From: Solea solea
Taxonomy: Eukaryota; Chordata; Actinopteri; Pleuronectiformes; Soleidae
Assembly: GCF_958295425.1 (NCBI RefSeq)
Contig: NC_081136.1
Coordinates: 32,226,843-32,290,842 of the forward strand
Direction: 5' to 3'
DNA: 64,000 nucleotides
In this document: positions 37,309 to 57,201 of the stretch, piece by piece
How the letters are laid out: each line of letters opens with the position of its first letter
Numbering within the stretch: the first letter of the stretch is position 1
The notes under the pieces: generated by a model
Told to the model about the DNA's origin: nothing
Seen by the model: the letters and a program-made list of their open reading frames with translations, nothing else
Databases searched by the model: none
Position numbers and translations under genes: made by a program

Positions 37309-38300
37309 TTTCTTTGTCTAAAAACGCCCGAACATCGACGAAAGTACAACTTTGGCATTCATTCTACAAAGCAGGAAATGCGCGTATCACTTCCTGTTAA
37401 AGCGGATGTTGTGAACACCCTCGTCTTTGACTCCCTTCAAAATAAAAGTCGAGAAATTGTAGTCGATGATTAAAATACGCGAATGATATAGTACCTGTAT
37501 GAGACATATTGGGAATATGAACATATTTGTATTAATTCATGTAGACTTAAAAAAAAAAAAAAACACTAACAAATCTATCTCTCTTTGTTCTAATATTTAA
37601 TACTTCTACATTAAGGATGGATAGGGGTTTCTACATAGTGCTACTTAATTTAATATTTAATATTTAATTGAATACCCTTTGAAATAAAGTTTAATTGACA
37701 AAAAAACAAACAAGAAGGTCATCAACAACCTTCCTCATTCAACAAAAACATTGTCCATTTTGTCAAAAAAAACCTAGTAGTAGTACTATTATTACTACAA
37801 CATTAGTCATGGTGTCCTCACTCTGATGATGATGATGATGATGTGTGTGTGACAGAGAGAGAGTTATTGTTTGTATGTTTTTATCCTTTATATTAACATA
37901 AGTGCTACAAATTGAAGTTTGTTTGATTTCAAAATGAAAACAAAAGACTCATAAAATAGGTGTGGTGTCATGAAAGCACCGGTGGAGAGAGAAAGAAAGA
38001 AAGAAAGAAAGAAAGAGGCATGTACGTGAAACTAAAAACACACCCAGCATTTACACGCCCAGTCAGTCACAGTCGGTGAGTGAGTGGGTGAGTCTCGCAG
38101 TCACCGCTGGAGGCAGCTCAGCTCAGCTCTGACACCAGCTCCTCCGTGTCGACTCAGGACGAATATTAATAAGAGAGAAAAAAGCCAGTAACTCATCGTC
38201 GTCATTATGCGGGCGAGTCGTTGCGTTTGCGCTCGCACACTCGTTTTTTATTCCTACAAATAAATACTCCGTTTGCGCGCTCGGAGAGACTCGCGTCGCC
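37309..38300. promoter_or_regulatory. Intergenic region between divergent zinc-finger gene and tspan33
   Basis: About 1 kb separates the two start codons, which point away from each other. The left part is AT-rich with A and (AAAG)n runs (about 37990-38015). The right 250 bases, before the tspan33 ATG, are richer in C, G and CpG and probably hold its 5' UTR and core promoter. No coding sequence is seen. Confidence 0.5.
37372..37400 (-). promoter_or_regulatory. ETS-type motifs upstream of the zinc-finger gene
   Basis: Plus-strand CACTTCCTG at about 37388-37396 (minus CAGGAAGTG) and GCAGGAAATG just before it lie 65-90 bases upstream of the ATG at 37308. No TATA box is seen. Paired ETS sites near the start of TATA-less housekeeping promoters are common; function here is inferred. 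Confidence 0.35.
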
Positions 38301-39361
38301 ATGGGAGGCAGACGCAGAGGAACACCTGGACATGACGAGGACTACAGTTTCGTCAGTCCACTTGTCAAGTATCTGCTCTTCATGTTTAACTTTTTATTTT
38401 GGGTGAGTGTTCACGCGCTGTTTTAAATATATTATATTTGGCACAGATTATGAAGTGTGTCGACCTTTATTTACTTTTCCCTGTGGGCAGGTCAATCATT
38501 TGTGTGTTCTTAGTAATCCACTTTACACTCACTGTTACTTACACTACCTGTTTGTTTCACTAAACAAACTAACTATAACTCTTATAGACATACAAACAGT
38601 TAAGTATTTGTTTCTGTTTTCCGAAGTATGTTCTTCACTAAAGTGTGAAATCGAGATTTTCACACACGCAAACACACACAGAGGCGATCCTAGACTGTGG
38701 GGGCCTCAGCCAAAGAACCCACTTGTTATTTTTTTATTATTGTTATTTTTAAACCATTGAAAGTGTACCCTTTTGTCTTCTGGGGCCCCAACGTTCACCT
38801 GTTATACCTGTCCTGTCGGTTCACCTCTGCAAACACACACACATTTTGTATACAGTTGTCTTATAGATTCATGTCAGTTTTATCTATATATCCCAACTTT
38901 ACAAACACAAATTGCCTCAAAGGGCTCTACAGTCACTGTCCTTCACATCGTGTGAGGAAAAACCTCACTAAAACCCTTGTCCACAGGACCCACAGAGGAT
39001 GTATCCACAGAAGGTTTTACATGGACAGAAGCAAGTTCAGCAGATTGCAAAGCTAAATATCACATTTATTTTATAAAATAAAGACACACTGCATTCCCTA
39101 TAGCCCTTTACCTTAACCTTAACCATTAACTAAATCTCGTAAGCTCACACCTGACATGAACCCAATTCTTAACCCATAAACAGCCCCTTAAAGATGTGAC
39201 AGAGCGTGAGGTCCAGCCCGTAATATACACACACACACACCCTAACCCAACCTTAATCAGAACTGCCTCAGAACCAGGTTTTGGTCTGCATGGGGACTAC
39301 TGGTCCTGACAGGTGTTTAGGCCAGAATAGGTTCTAAAGAGGTAACATATACAAGTATTCA

Positions 39362-39405
<44 letters not shown>

Positions 39406-42400
39406 TTTGTTTGTCTGAGTTGTTCTGCAACCCACACACACACACACACCAGGTGTGAGCTTCATGTCCATTGGACAGTGACCAAGTTAAATCTTTACTC
39501 TGCAAATCAGCCATGTTTCATCAGCTCCTCGTTAAATGCTCATCACTCATTTAAAAAAACAACACACACACACACTGTCACTAAACTGAGCTACTGTTTG
39601 TGTTTCATACCGTCTTTATTTCACCCGTCTATCTTCACCTTGTTTTTCTTTTTGTGTGTGAATACTGTCGGAAAATAACCCGATTGTGTGATAAACTGTA
39701 GATTAAACGTGTCTGTGGTGTTCGTCCCAATGTTAACGGGACTAACTGAGCTGAAAATGAACAGTCTAGAGCAACAGTGGCCTGTAAACAAGGCAAAGTT
39801 CAAATCAGTGGCTTTCAGCTCTCGGTGTCTGGTGACTGTAACATAAGGAGATTTCTTACACTTACACTTGTGGATTTAACATTCTGAGGTTTTCTCTCCT
39901 TCTGCACTCTCTGTACGGTGTAAATGTGTCAGCCGTGTTGAAGCTGCGTCAGACTCATCGTCGTGAACATGATCAGACTTTGTAAAAACTTGAAGCTCTT
40001 CATTGTGGAATGTGTTGTTGCCATTTCTGTTGCCTCTGGCTACGCTGAGCTCTGTACGGCAGGTTTGCGCTTCTTTTCTAGGTGTAACCTTAGAAAGTCG
40101 GACTGCGAGCACTACTTTCTTTATATACTACATATATATAGATATATTTTAGTTTCCAAACCAAGTTTGTTTGGTTATAAATGCTATTTTTCAAAGAACA
40201 AACGCTGTAAATTGTACAAAGTGTGCAACTCTCACACTATTCAATAATCAGAGTTACTTTAATGCACATTTTTGTTGAATATGACCACACGGTCCGACTC
40301 TACACTACAGTCATAGGGGATCAAAATATCCAGCCTAGAAGTGCATGAGACGGTTTGAAGTCATTTCCAAGTTGTCCAGCAGAGGGTGCTGTGAGCTCAG
40401 CTTGGGCTTCATGTGTTAAGAAATGTTGAGTTAAATAATTAAGTTAATGCATGATCAGTTAAAAGGCTTTTATTTTGATAGCAAGAAACCGGAACCGGAA
40501 CCGGATAGGTACTAACGAAGGAAAATGTCTTTTTGTTTATTCCTCCTCTAGAAGCAGCAGATCAAAAATAAACGCTGATGTCAACAGTTTGTACGCTTTC
40601 CTTATTGAAAGAAGCTCCAACTACACATCATCATGTCCTCTTTGCTGTTGGCTCCTCCAATCAATTAAAAAAGATCTTTCAATCATTGTAAAGCCAGAAT
40701 TTTCTATTTATTTATTTTTACTTTACTTACTGCAGGCCTAATGGTGTTCAATCAAACAGGAACTTTAATAACTACTAAGGCAACGCATGCTGCAGAGTTA
40801 CACAGGGGGAAAAAAGGCTCTGCTCCAGGTGTCATGTGTTTAAGTCACTGTGGAACTAAACCTTTACAGAAACAGTCAGGCAGAATTTGGCTCGCCGCAC
40901 TGAGAGGCTGCAGAGTCTGTGGTAACTGGATCCATTTCATTTGTGAGGGATCGCCATTATTCTATTCAGACCGGGAGAGAAGCCTTCACTGAAAGACTCT
41001 TTATTTATTTTATTCTTTCTTTTTTTTAGAGAGAGAGAAGGGTTCAGAAAGCTGCCAGGTTTGATTTAGCCTAATGGACGCAGAGTCTCTCGCTCCTGAC
41101 ACTTGAATGTTGTGCTTGTCCTTAAGTCTGACACTGAACCCACAAAAAGAACCAGCGTTTACTTTATCCTCGCAGCCTTTTCTGTGCCTCAACTCAAATG
41201 TTCCTTTACCTCCTCCACATCTTTCCTTTCATCGTGATTCAGTGTTCTGCCACTCCCTTAACAAGTATGAACACAGAAATGCTCTCTGTGATGTTTGTGG
41301 TCTTTATTATTATTAATGTTATTATTATTGTTTCATGCCTCGATTGTGTTTTGAAATGAACGTATTGATGGATTCTGTTCAGGTGATCGCCCTCGTCATG
41401 GTGTCCATCGGCGTGTATGCCCGCATGATGAAACATGCAGGTAAATGACTGTGTGTGTGTGTGTGTGTGTGGGAGGATCGAGTGTCAGGAGAACAAGACT
41501 GTGTGCTTTTTGTGAACAATGTGGCGGGAAAATCTGTGTTTACCAAGTTTTAATGAACTGTATCAGTAAGTTTGTGTGTGTGTGTGTGTGTATTTGTCTT
41601 TTCTGGTATAAACTCTGACCAAAAACCTGGTCCTAATGAGGAAGAACCTCATATCTGACGAGGTTTTTGAGTTCAGGGCTGAGATTTGAATTGGGCTTAG
41701 GTTCAGGTTAGGGTTAGGCATTAAGTTATGGTTAAGGTTAGGGTTAAGGGTTCGGCGACTAGTTATTGTGGTTAATATGGTTAACTGCTAACAGGTGGGA
41801 GTGTAAACACAAAGAATGGCTCACCAAGTGTCAGAAGTGGAGTCTGACTGCCACTGTATACACTCCAACACTCCCTCAGTCTGATGCTTCCACTGGACAA
41901 AGCATGCAAACAATGTTAGATGACTTATGTTCTCAAAGAGTAAACAGAGGCATAATACTCTGTCTCACTGGAACTCTTCTCCCCTTGTTCTCCTTGTTCT
42001 CCTTGTTCTCCTTGTTTTCCTTGTCTTAACGACAGAAGCAGCTCTGGCGTGTCTGTCCGTGGACCCCGCTGTGATGCTGATGGTCGTCGGGGTTCTCATG
42101 TTCATCATCACCTTCTGTGGCTGCGTGGGCTCCCTGCGAGAGAACATCTGCCTCCTGCAGACGGTAAGTGAGACATGCGGCGTATCAAGTGTATGTTCTG
42201 TGTGGAGTTTCATGGAATGTGTCCTCTAATGAATTAATACAAACCAGATTAATTGGATTAGAGATTAACTCTCTCTCTCTCCTGCTCAGTTCTGTATCTC
42301 GCTCACCGTGATCTTCCTGCTGCAGCTCGTCGCTGGAATCCTGGGCTTCGTCTTCTCAGACACGGTAGTGGAAAACATTTTTTAAGGAGTGTTTATCAGA

Positions 42401-43532
42401 TTTACTACAGATAAAGAGCTGAATAGAATGCAGATATAGGTAATATCTTTGGTTAAAAGCAGACACCGTCATGAAAAACAATACAGAGGATTTAGTTTGT
42501 TTGTCACGGATTGGTTTATTAATTGGTTTTTACTGTATTTGATTTGAACTGAACATTTGAAGTAGTTTGAGTGTGTATCACAATTCTAACGTAATGATTC
42601 TTAGCTCTCATCTTAACCCTCTAACACCGAGCGTATCTTAGACGACATGACCGTAATTATGCGACGGTTTCTGAAAGCTGGGAAGTCGCACCCTAAAGCC
42701 AACTTGTGGTTATTACGGTAATTTCACTCACACTGTTGCAGGAAGCCGGCGAATCAGAGTCTTTGTCACCACAGAGGAGAGTTTTTGGACATTGAGACAA
42801 AAAACTTATTATAAATATGTTTTATACTGTTTAAATTTCAAATTTAACACACAAAAGCTGGTATTCATGTACAACTTCAAGCGTTTTTCTTCATTTTAAA
42901 TTGTTAATACACTATTTTAACTTGCAGTAAATTGTAAATAACTGCCAGCTATTGAAAAGTTATTCTGGAAAAATGTCCAGACGGACATTGTGATGCTTAG
43001 GTGTGAAAGAGTTAATGATTATTTGGTTTGTTGATTTATTGATTTTGCTGTTTTCTCTCTTTTTTATTTTTATGTTATTATTTGTCATAAAAACATTTCT
43101 GATTTTGCTTGTAAAAGGAAAATATGTCCGTTTTTTGTGTATGTTTTCTGAACATGGTGCTTAACTTTGTTCTCCACACACGTCCAAGGCTCGGGGTAAA
43201 GTGACCGAGATGATCAACAATGCCATCGTCCACTACAGAGACGACATCGATCTGCAGAACCTTATTGATTTTGGTCAAATGGAGGTCAGTGCAGATTAAA
43301 AACATCAAGTATGAGCATTTGCTGTGGTTTTACAAAACCTCCCTGACACAAGTGTTTATCTCTTCAGTTTGGGTGCTGTGGTGGCGTGACGTACACGGAC
43401 TGGTCCCAGAACATGTACTTCAGCTGCAAGGAGAACAATCCCAGCAGAGAACGCTGCTCTGTCCCGTTCTCCTGTTGTATCATATCCAAAGACAAGGTTG
43501 TCTTATTACACGCTGTACTGATAGAGTTCACT

Positions 43533-43569
<37 letters not shown>

Positions 43570-45029
43570 AATCTGTATATTTATATCAACATGTGCAGGA
43601 GGTTGTCAACACCATGTGCGGTCAGGGCGTGCAGGATCTAGAATACCTTAAAGCTGGAGATCACATCTACACCAACGGCTGCATCGATAAACTGGTCAAC
43701 TGGATTCACAGCAACATGTTCCTGCTGGGCGGCATCGCACTGGGACTGGCCATCCCACAGGTAAACTGGGATAGTCAAGTCAACAGAGCACAGATTATTA
43801 TGTCCTGACAACAGCCCTCACATCCTCCACTTTTAAGAAAAAAATCCTAATATGTGATATAAGAGATATAAGAGATCTGCTTTCATTTTTCTATGGAGCT
43901 AAACTATGGAACATCCTGCCTTTTATGCTGCCTTCACGTGCTATCGGAAAGATGAAACTTTCCATTTGTGAAATCTGAAATACAAGTGCGTTACGTTCAA
44001 GTTCTTTTGCTGTTGGAGCGAAATGAAAATGTAAATAATTACAACATTAACATCTTGTATGCAATCAACAATACAGGAATTGGTGACACATGGTGAATCT
44101 TGTCTTAGTCTTGGTTGTCTCCACTCAGGAACTCAACAGTGTATCAACATTTTCTCCCAATTTCCCACTGAAAATCATGAAAATGTGCATTTTTGTCACG
44201 TTGCGAACTCGTATTTACCATAATTCTGACTGCACATGAAGGCAGCATTAGCATCAGAGCAGCCAACACTCTTTTAAAAATTAAACTTAAAACAAATCCC
44301 TTTAATATGTTTTTTAAATTAGATTTAACTATGTTGCTGCCATTGTTTTATTATAATGATACAATATTTTGTTGCAATTAGTATTATATTTTGTGTAATA
44401 CATTTTTGTAAATTATTATTTTTTATTTGACTGTGTCAAGCACCTTGGGTACCATCTTTGCCTGAAATGTGCTGTATAATTAATTATTATTATTTGTAGT
44501 AGAAGTAGTATTATTAAAAGCTTTTAAGACAATTTGCAATCTCATCTCAAGTGGGCCATACCAGTAAAAATGATAACCTTTAAACGCCAAAACAAACTCT
44601 TTGTTTTGCGTTTAACGAAGTATCTTTTTACAAAACATATGATGTAAAAACCTGACATTTCTTGAGGAAAAATAAGTGGAATTTCAAAAATATATTGTTG
44701 ACCATTCACACACATGCATTACATCTTACACATCACAGTGGATCTGACAAATATCATATTTCACATTACAATTAATCATCATTTTCACAAATTCATCCTG
44801 CGGGCCGATTTGGAGCTTCTGGTGGGCCGGTTGTGGCCTGCAAGCCATACATTTGACACCCCAAGGAGCCAGCAGTTGTATCCATCTGACGATCCCTCTG
44901 TTTGTCGTCTGTGTCTTTTCTGTGCAGCTGGTCGGGATCCTCTTGTCTCAGATTCTGATCAACCAGATCAAAGACCAGATCGAGCTCCAGAGCTACAACC
45001 TCAAACACAGCACTGACCCCTGGAGCTGA
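38301..45029 (+). CDS. tspan33: Tetraspanin-33 (TspanC8 family), complete, 8 exons, 283 aa
   Basis: Four-pass membrane protein of the TspanC8 group, which binds ADAM10 and controls its exit from the ER and its substrate choice. Exons: 38301-38402, 41383-41440, 42036-42163, 42290-42364, 43189-43284, 43368-43496, 43599-43760, 44928-45029; all in frame. It starts MGGRRRGTPGHDEDYSFVSP, close to the human TSPAN33 pattern EFSFVSPLVKYLLF, and ends STDPWS. TM1 is in exons 1-2, TM2 and TM3 in exons 3-4. The large loop in exons 5-7 has the CCG motif and eight cysteines (CC, SCK, RCS, SCC, TMCG, NGC), which define TspanC8. TM4 spans exons 7-8. Length equals the human protein (283 aa, from memory). The a/b duplicate status in fish cannot be set from the window. 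Confidence 0.95.
38403..41382 (+). other. tspan33 intron 1, with dispersed-repeat fragments and (CA)n
   Basis: No coding exon is seen. About 38886-38985 resembles a common fish repeat (AATTGCCTCAAAGGGCT, then GTGAGGAAAAACC). About 39070-39370 resembles another, containing CCTTAACCTTAACC and AGAACCAGGTTTTGGTCT, ending in (CA)n at 39366-39402. The rest is AT-rich and featureless to the eye. Confidence 0.5.
41585..41760 (+). repeat. Dispersed repeat with telomere-like GGTTAG motifs in tspan33 intron 2
   Basis: It begins after a (GT)n run. It carries AACCTGGTCCTAATGAGGAAG and then repeated GGTTAGGGTTA/GGTTAAGG motifs. It resembles a frequent teleost interspersed repeat and appears as a diverged reverse-orientation relative of 39070-39370. 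The telomere-like hexamers are too irregular to be an interstitial telomere array. Confidence 0.45.
42613..43015. mobile_element. piggyBac-type MITE (TTAA ends) in tspan33 intron 4
   Basis: The left end TTAACCCTCTAACACC at 42613-42628 is matched by GGTGTGAAAGAGTTAA at 43000-43015, whose reverse complement agrees at 13 of 16 positions. TTAA at both extremes is the target-site duplication typical of piggyBac elements. The 403-bp body has no coding capacity. The element sits wholly within the intron between exons ending at 42364 and starting at 43189. Confidence 0.65.
43840..44505 (+). mobile_element. Probable decayed LINE 3' end in tspan33 intron 7
   Basis: Contains TATGGAGCTAAACTATGGAA near 43892, reminiscent of a LINE-2 reading frame, and ends with CAAGCACCTTGGGTACC, then GTGCTGTATAATTAATTATT. 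That tail is a diverged form of the (A)AGCGCTTTGAG ... GCTATATAAAT...ATTATT tail shared by fish L2-type LINEs and derived SINEs. Heavily mutated; class is a judgement from memory. Confidence 0.45.
44795..44866. mobile_element. hAT-like fragment upstream of tspan33 exon 8
   Basis: GCGGGCCGATTTGGAGC, then GGGCCGGTTGTGGCC and ACATTTGACACCCC, form the recognisable but decayed end of a widespread vertebrate hAT-type DNA transposon. It lies 62 bases before the last coding exon. Confidence 0.5.
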
Positions 45030-45050
45030 CCCCTGACCCCTGACCCCTGA
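45027..45050 (+). repeat. TGACCCC heptamer repeat starting at the tspan33 stop codon
   Basis: Three exact TGACCCC units and a partial fourth begin with the stop TGA itself. The 7-bp period shifts frame each unit, so the next in-frame TGA is seven codons later. A similar TGACCCC occurs just before the stop, coding for TDP. Confidence 0.8.
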
Positions 45051-45508
45051 CCTCACCACACACCATACGTACACATGGTGATTCAAGCAGCAGCAGCAGC
45101 AGGATGGTACATCTTCATCGTATAAGAACAGAGTCTCATCCTCTTTGGATTTAAAAAGGGAAACAGACGAGAACATAGCTCTCTGTCTCCCCCCAGTGGA
45201 CACAGACCATGCTTTTACATTTCAACCTTTCATATTCTCTAGTTGCCAAACTGAAGTTTGAGTCAGAAGATGTGCGCACGTTTATGCTGCTGCAAACGTT
45301 CACTGAAAAGGGAAGAAGAAGCCTCCTGTTAAATGTCTTCTTTTATAAAGTTTTTAGCAAATTATATGAACATAAAATGTCAGCACTGCTGTGAATTACT
45401 GTAACCACTGGTGCGGTGAGGAGATTCTGACATTTTCTGTATTATAATTGATTTTTTATTCACATTTTAGATATATGTATCATATAATGTGTGTTTGTAT
45501 AATGTTTT

Positions 45509-45542
<34 letters not shown>

Positions 45543-45667
45543 AGAAACAGTAGAGAGGCCAGCATCGTCGATACATAAGATGTATACATCTACTGTCTAT
45601 ATTTTTTTATATAGCATGTGTTTATGTGTGATCCCTGAAAGGCCTCCTCCTGCCCTTGTTACAGTAT

Positions 45668-45673
45668 AATAAA
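45668..45673 (+). terminator. Poly(A) signal (AATAAA) of tspan33
   Basis: AATAAA 640 bases past the stop, followed by T-rich and TG-rich sequence (cttttttgatatgtttg). The 3' UTR in between contains a (TA)n tract at about 45511-45540. A typical 3' end. Confidence 0.65.
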
Positions 45674-47040
45674 CTTTTTTGATATGTTTGATATTTGTTC
45701 GTCCCACTGAGACCTCAAACTGCACATGATGTCATTTCCTCCTCTGCACTGCTGTTGCTGCAGAGCTGGTGTGTGTGTGTGTGTGTGTGTGTGTTGCCAT
45801 TTTAAACAAATGTTTGCCAAATCACTGAGTTTATATTCCCGCCATATGTTGTGGTTGATGTGTTTTAAATCCTGTGTTATTCTGCTCATGCTTTTGTTTG
45901 TTTCTTGAGGAGACAGAGAGACGTGGTGGGGACTCCCGGCTTTCCCCACAAATGACGGCAGATTTTTGTGAACGTCTGAATTGCAAGCAGACACGTGGAA
46001 CTGAAGATAATCTCACCCTCCCTCCTTGTTGCCGTGATACAGTAACAGTTAAAGTTTCACAAAAGACACTTCTTGTGTCTGTGAATCACACCCACAGCTG
46101 TAAATGACAGCAGTCAATATCGGCCCGATACTGGTCGCTATCACTGGATCAGATATCGGACGGATTCTTTTTGGCAGAATATTTCTGTCTTTGAAATAAA
46201 TGACTCAGCACAAACTGCTTCAAGAAATGGAAAATCCAACACAATCCAAATTTAAAAACCAGCAAAAGCATTTTAGCTGAGTCATGTTATGGGCCGTCTA
46301 TGTCTTGTTTTTACACAGAGAATCGTTTCTTTGAAGTGACTCAGCACAAATGCGTCGTTAACTGCTACAAGAAATGCTAAATAAAATAGGAATAAAAGCC
46401 AGCAGCAGCAATTTAGCTCTTTATTTATTCTTTTTGGAAAAAAAAAAAAATAATTTTACACCATTGGAGGATTATGAATTTGAAATAGCTTGAAGTGACT
46501 CGGCACCACTGTGTTAAATTGTGTGTTAACTGGTCTACAATGACTGTATTGGACATAATAATTTGCTGCCATTTGACTGAAGAACAGAGAGAATCAAGCT
46601 CTGGCCAAATGTTGGAGAAACATAAACCAAAATGACTTCTCTTCTCCACCCAGTTCCTTTTGTTCGGCAAATTAAAAAATGAATGAATTGTGAGACTTTT
46701 TAGTCACTGAAACCTGACGCCTGTAGTCTTGTGTGTGTGTGTGTGTGTGTATAATAACGGTCCACAAACTAAACATGACATTTCTGTGTGGGTCTAAATC
46801 CACAGTGACTCGGCTTACTGAGATTTTCATGTGTGATCACTGGCCTTTTTCATTGGAGGTGTAAAACAGTAAAAAGTGTAGAGAGAGAGAAAAAACATAG
46901 TTTATGATAGTGAGTTACAGTAAATGTGTGTGTGTGTGTGTGTTGGCCTGTGTGTGGTCCCCCCCCCCCCTACTTTTTTCTGCCTCTGACTCACTCAGGC
47001 AGCCATGTTGCTGTGGGGTTTTAAGGAGGCCCAGACTGAA

Positions 47041-47082
<42 letters not shown>

Positions 47083-48260
47083 AGTCAGAGGAGGGAGCTG
47101 AGTTGAACTTAAAGTTTTATTAATCTCAGATTCAGAGAAACAAAAGCATCTCCGGTTGTGCACTGTCCACTGATTCTACTTGTCATGTGTCATTCACGTT
47201 CTATTCAGATTTCTGCAGCCACCTTTACCGGACGAGAGGAAGCTCTGTCCATCACCATCTCAAACATGCTCTCTTATCTATTTTATAGCATGTTTGTATT
47301 TTCAAAATAAAGGCTCCTGCAGTTTTTAATAGATATGGAGTCAGAGAGTGAGAGAGAGCATGTGTATAAACTCTATTTACGATGCTGTGTTATAGTTAAA
47401 GTTATTGGAAAAAAACATTTAAGGTGCAAATATCTTTGTTTTTGTGAATCTTATTCATGTTTTCTTGTTGTTTACATGTTTTACACAGTAATTGTTTTTA
47501 AGTGCGTTATATAAATGAACTTTGACCTATTCCTACATTCAATGGTAATTGTTGGAGCTATTTATTATTAGTTTTTGTTCTTTAGTAAGTTTGTTTACTG
47601 TAACTTATTTTAGTTCTGTTTTGATAAGATTGCTTTGCTTAAAATGTTTAGTTTTTTTATATCTTTATTCGGGCACTGTTAAGTATAAAGGCAGGAAGCT
47701 AGTAGGAGACACATTTGTTTGTTTGATTCATTGGATTAAATAAACCATCAAAACCTCCATAATCCAGCATGGATTGCCTGAGTGCAATAGTAGTCGTTTA
47801 ATTTAGTTAAGTTTATTAAGCTCAATTTTGAACATACAGTCTTTTTTGCTGTTTCTGTTATGGTTAAGACACCGGCATGTAGACGAAGCTCTTAAACTGA
47901 AATTCTATTTTTAATGATAAAATGTTATTATTATTGTTCTTATCCATGAATTTTTCACATATATCATTATTTCTTGATTTAAAATGTCAAATTACAGTTA
48001 AAGGTTGAATTCAGTTTGTTGTTTGCCGAATAAATAACAATAACATTTATAGTTGCATTAGTATTTTTCTATTTTCATGACATACGTTTATTAAGCACGG
48101 TATAGAGGATGAATAACAACAATTTGTAAAGAGAAAACTACCTTTATTTTGCCTTTAAATCATTTCTTGTAAATGTAACTCACTGCTGCATGAAAAGCAG
48201 ATATATATTATTATAATATTGTTTGACCTGAGAATCACCTGAGGTCCAAACTAAAGGTGA

Positions 48261-48295
<35 letters not shown>

Positions 48296-49157
48296 GGGAC
48301 GTGCTTCTCATCACATCACCTTCACACTCCAACAAACATCTTCTCACATGAGAGACTGAACTTTTTTCAGAGTCTGAGCTGTTTCAGACACATTCTTCCA
48401 CTTGCAGGGGGGGGGGGGGGGGGGGTGATGTGATGTGATGTGATGTGATGTGATGGGAGGGGAGAGTTGTGTTGCTTTGGCTCTCAGCGACCATGTGCAT
48501 ACCAGAGGTTGAGAACACAACAACAAGAGCTTCAGCAGCTCCTCAGCAGACGCGTCACCGCGTCACACAGGAGAAATCACCTCCGTGTTCATGTACAAAG
48601 ATGTAGGAGCGTAGTTATCATCTTGTTTTTTTTTTCTTGCCTGTGTTTAAAAAGAGGGGGCTGTGGAGGAAAAAAAGGGGGCGGAGCTTCGGAGCTGGAG
48701 ATCTGGTTACACACACACACACACACACACACATCCAGACTTTTTCATGGCAGGTTTTTTGGAAGTGGGGGGAGGGCGAGTCTGCAACTTTTTCCTTGGC
48801 CTTCATGCTTTTCTTTTCTTTTTCTTTTTCTTTTTTTTTTAACCAAATGAAGACTTCATTTTAAGTCAACTGAGCGCCTGTTTTTGTGTGGATAATACGC
48901 GGATTCAACGAGAAACGGAGGAGAAAGAAGAGAAGAAGTGCAGATTAAAAAACAAGAAAAAAAAAGAAGTGGCCCGGAGAGGAAACTTTGAAGCGCAGCG
49001 CAGATCTTCTTCAAACATGCCGCGTCTGCAAACTCATTTCAAACCAAACAAGGGAATCATCCTCTCTGGAACTCTGTGGGAACGAGGTCATTAGAAGTGA
49101 AGAATTCCTTCAAGTAAATCACTTTTTATTCGGCCCCTCGCTCTCCTGCTTCCCAAG
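45674..49157 (+). other. Intergenic region and 5' UTR of smo
   Basis: No coding gene is seen on either strand. Contents: (TG)n at 45771-45795, a dispersed repeat at about 46112-46510, a C run near 46960-46971, (CA)n at 47051-47079, (TG)n at 48265-48293, a G run at 48409-48425 followed by (TGATG)n to about 48455, then A/G-rich sequence. The last few hundred bases before 49158 probably contain the smo promoter and leader; no clear TATA box was found. Confidence 0.5.
46112..46510. mobile_element. Dispersed repeat copy A (ATATCGG-type ends)
   Basis: Starts CAGTCAATATCGGCCCGATA, then TGACTCAGCACAAACTG, CAGCAAAAGCATTTTAGCTG and GTGACTCAGCACAAATGCG. The same order of motifs appears at 59355-59690. 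ATATCGG-rich termini with short internal repeats suggest a non-autonomous hAT-like DNA transposon of fish; coding capacity is absent. Confidence 0.5.

Positions 49158-57201
<8,044 letters not shown>

Noticed and set aside
41698..41755. Interstitial telomere array
   Set aside because: GGTTAG-like motifs are present but irregular (GGTTAGG, GGTTAAGG) and sit inside a known type of dispersed repeat.
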